NCBI GenBank assembly: GCA_016215735.1
Contig: JACRIA010000084.1
Span: 1 to 20,976 of the forward strand
DNA: 20,976 nucleotides
From: Candidatus Peregrinibacteria bacterium
GTDB taxonomy: Bacteria; Patescibacteriota; Gracilibacteria; UBA1369; UBA12463
Reading direction: 5' to 3'
Shown here: positions 20,947-20,976 of the stretch, piece by piece
How the letters are laid out: each line of letters begins with the position of its first letter
Position numbering within the stretch: position 1 is the stretch's first letter
Position numbers and translations under genes: made by a program
The notes under the pieces: model-generated
Seen by the model: only the letters and a program-made list of their open reading frames with translations
The model's database searches: none
Told to the model about the DNA's origin: nothing

Positions 20947-20976
20947 ATGAAACTTTATCACAGGATGAAAGAAGAA
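20947..20976 (+). CDS. Possible 5' end of a gene cut by the window edge
   Basis: An open frame of ten codons (MKLYHRMKEE) begins at the ATG at 20947 and leaves the window. There is no Shine-Dalgarno and no strong promoter; a second in-frame ATG lies at 20965. It is too short to judge. Confidence 0.2.
   Translation, partial: MKLYHRMKEE

Noticed and set aside
1..20976. CRISPR array or UGA recoding
   Set aside because: No regularly spaced repeats with unique spacers were seen, and TGA ends the gmk and methyltransferase genes at the expected positions.

Overview
The window looks like a chromosomal segment of a small-genome bacterium, most plausibly from the Candidatus Patescibacteria/CPR radiation. 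This is inference from weak Shine-Dalgarno (SD) use, two promoters whose spacing predicts leaderless mRNAs, a group I intron inside a tRNA gene, several ORFans and oddly fused enzymes; no rRNA or other phylogenetic marker is present. UGA is an ordinary stop (it ends the gmk and methyltransferase genes), so this is not a UGA-recoding lineage.

Layout. 1-1000: an IS200-type insertion (single TnpA, two identical hairpin ends) in a gene-poor stretch with possible gene remnants. 997-1331 (-): a tRNA-Asn(GUU) gene split by a 260-nt group I intron without an ORF. 1385-2608 (-): a THUMP/Trm11-like RNA methyltransferase, head to head with a small membrane protein (2607-2903, +) so that the two start codons overlap. 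2996-3520 (+): ssb. 3521-3958: a 438-bp non-coding stretch with a large repeat-built inverted repeat, a nested hairpin, a G-rich tract and the gmk promoter. 3959-4546 (+): gmk, then an unrecognised 232-aa protein (4590-5288) and tRNA-Gln(CUG) at 5342-5415.

5512-14508 (-) is a single tight eight-gene operon built round a type I restriction-modification system. In transcription order: hsdM with an N-terminal MerR-like helix-turn-helix, a BRO/DinD-like protein, a 126-aa protein, hsdS, a 280-aa protein, a SEC-C zinc protein, hsdR and a YgjP/DUF45 metallopeptidase. Gaps are 0-26 nt and a good promoter sits just before hsdM. By eye it is richer in A+T than the ssb/gmk region, which fits horizontal acquisition.

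14620-17423 (-): a putative lipoprotein followed by a membrane-anchored seven-repeat (beta-propeller-like) protein, probably one envelope operon. 17539-19605 (-): a 688-aa protein with a branched-chain-aminotransferase core and large extra segments. 19677-20765 (-): a P-loop nucleotide-kinase-like domain fused to a dCMP-deaminase-like domain. The last 200 bp hold a promoter, an inverted repeat and perhaps the start of a plus-strand gene.

The most distinctive element is the self-splicing-type intron in tRNA-Asn. The most system-like element is the type I R-M operon with four unusual interleaved partners and a regulator-like domain fused to its methyltransferase.
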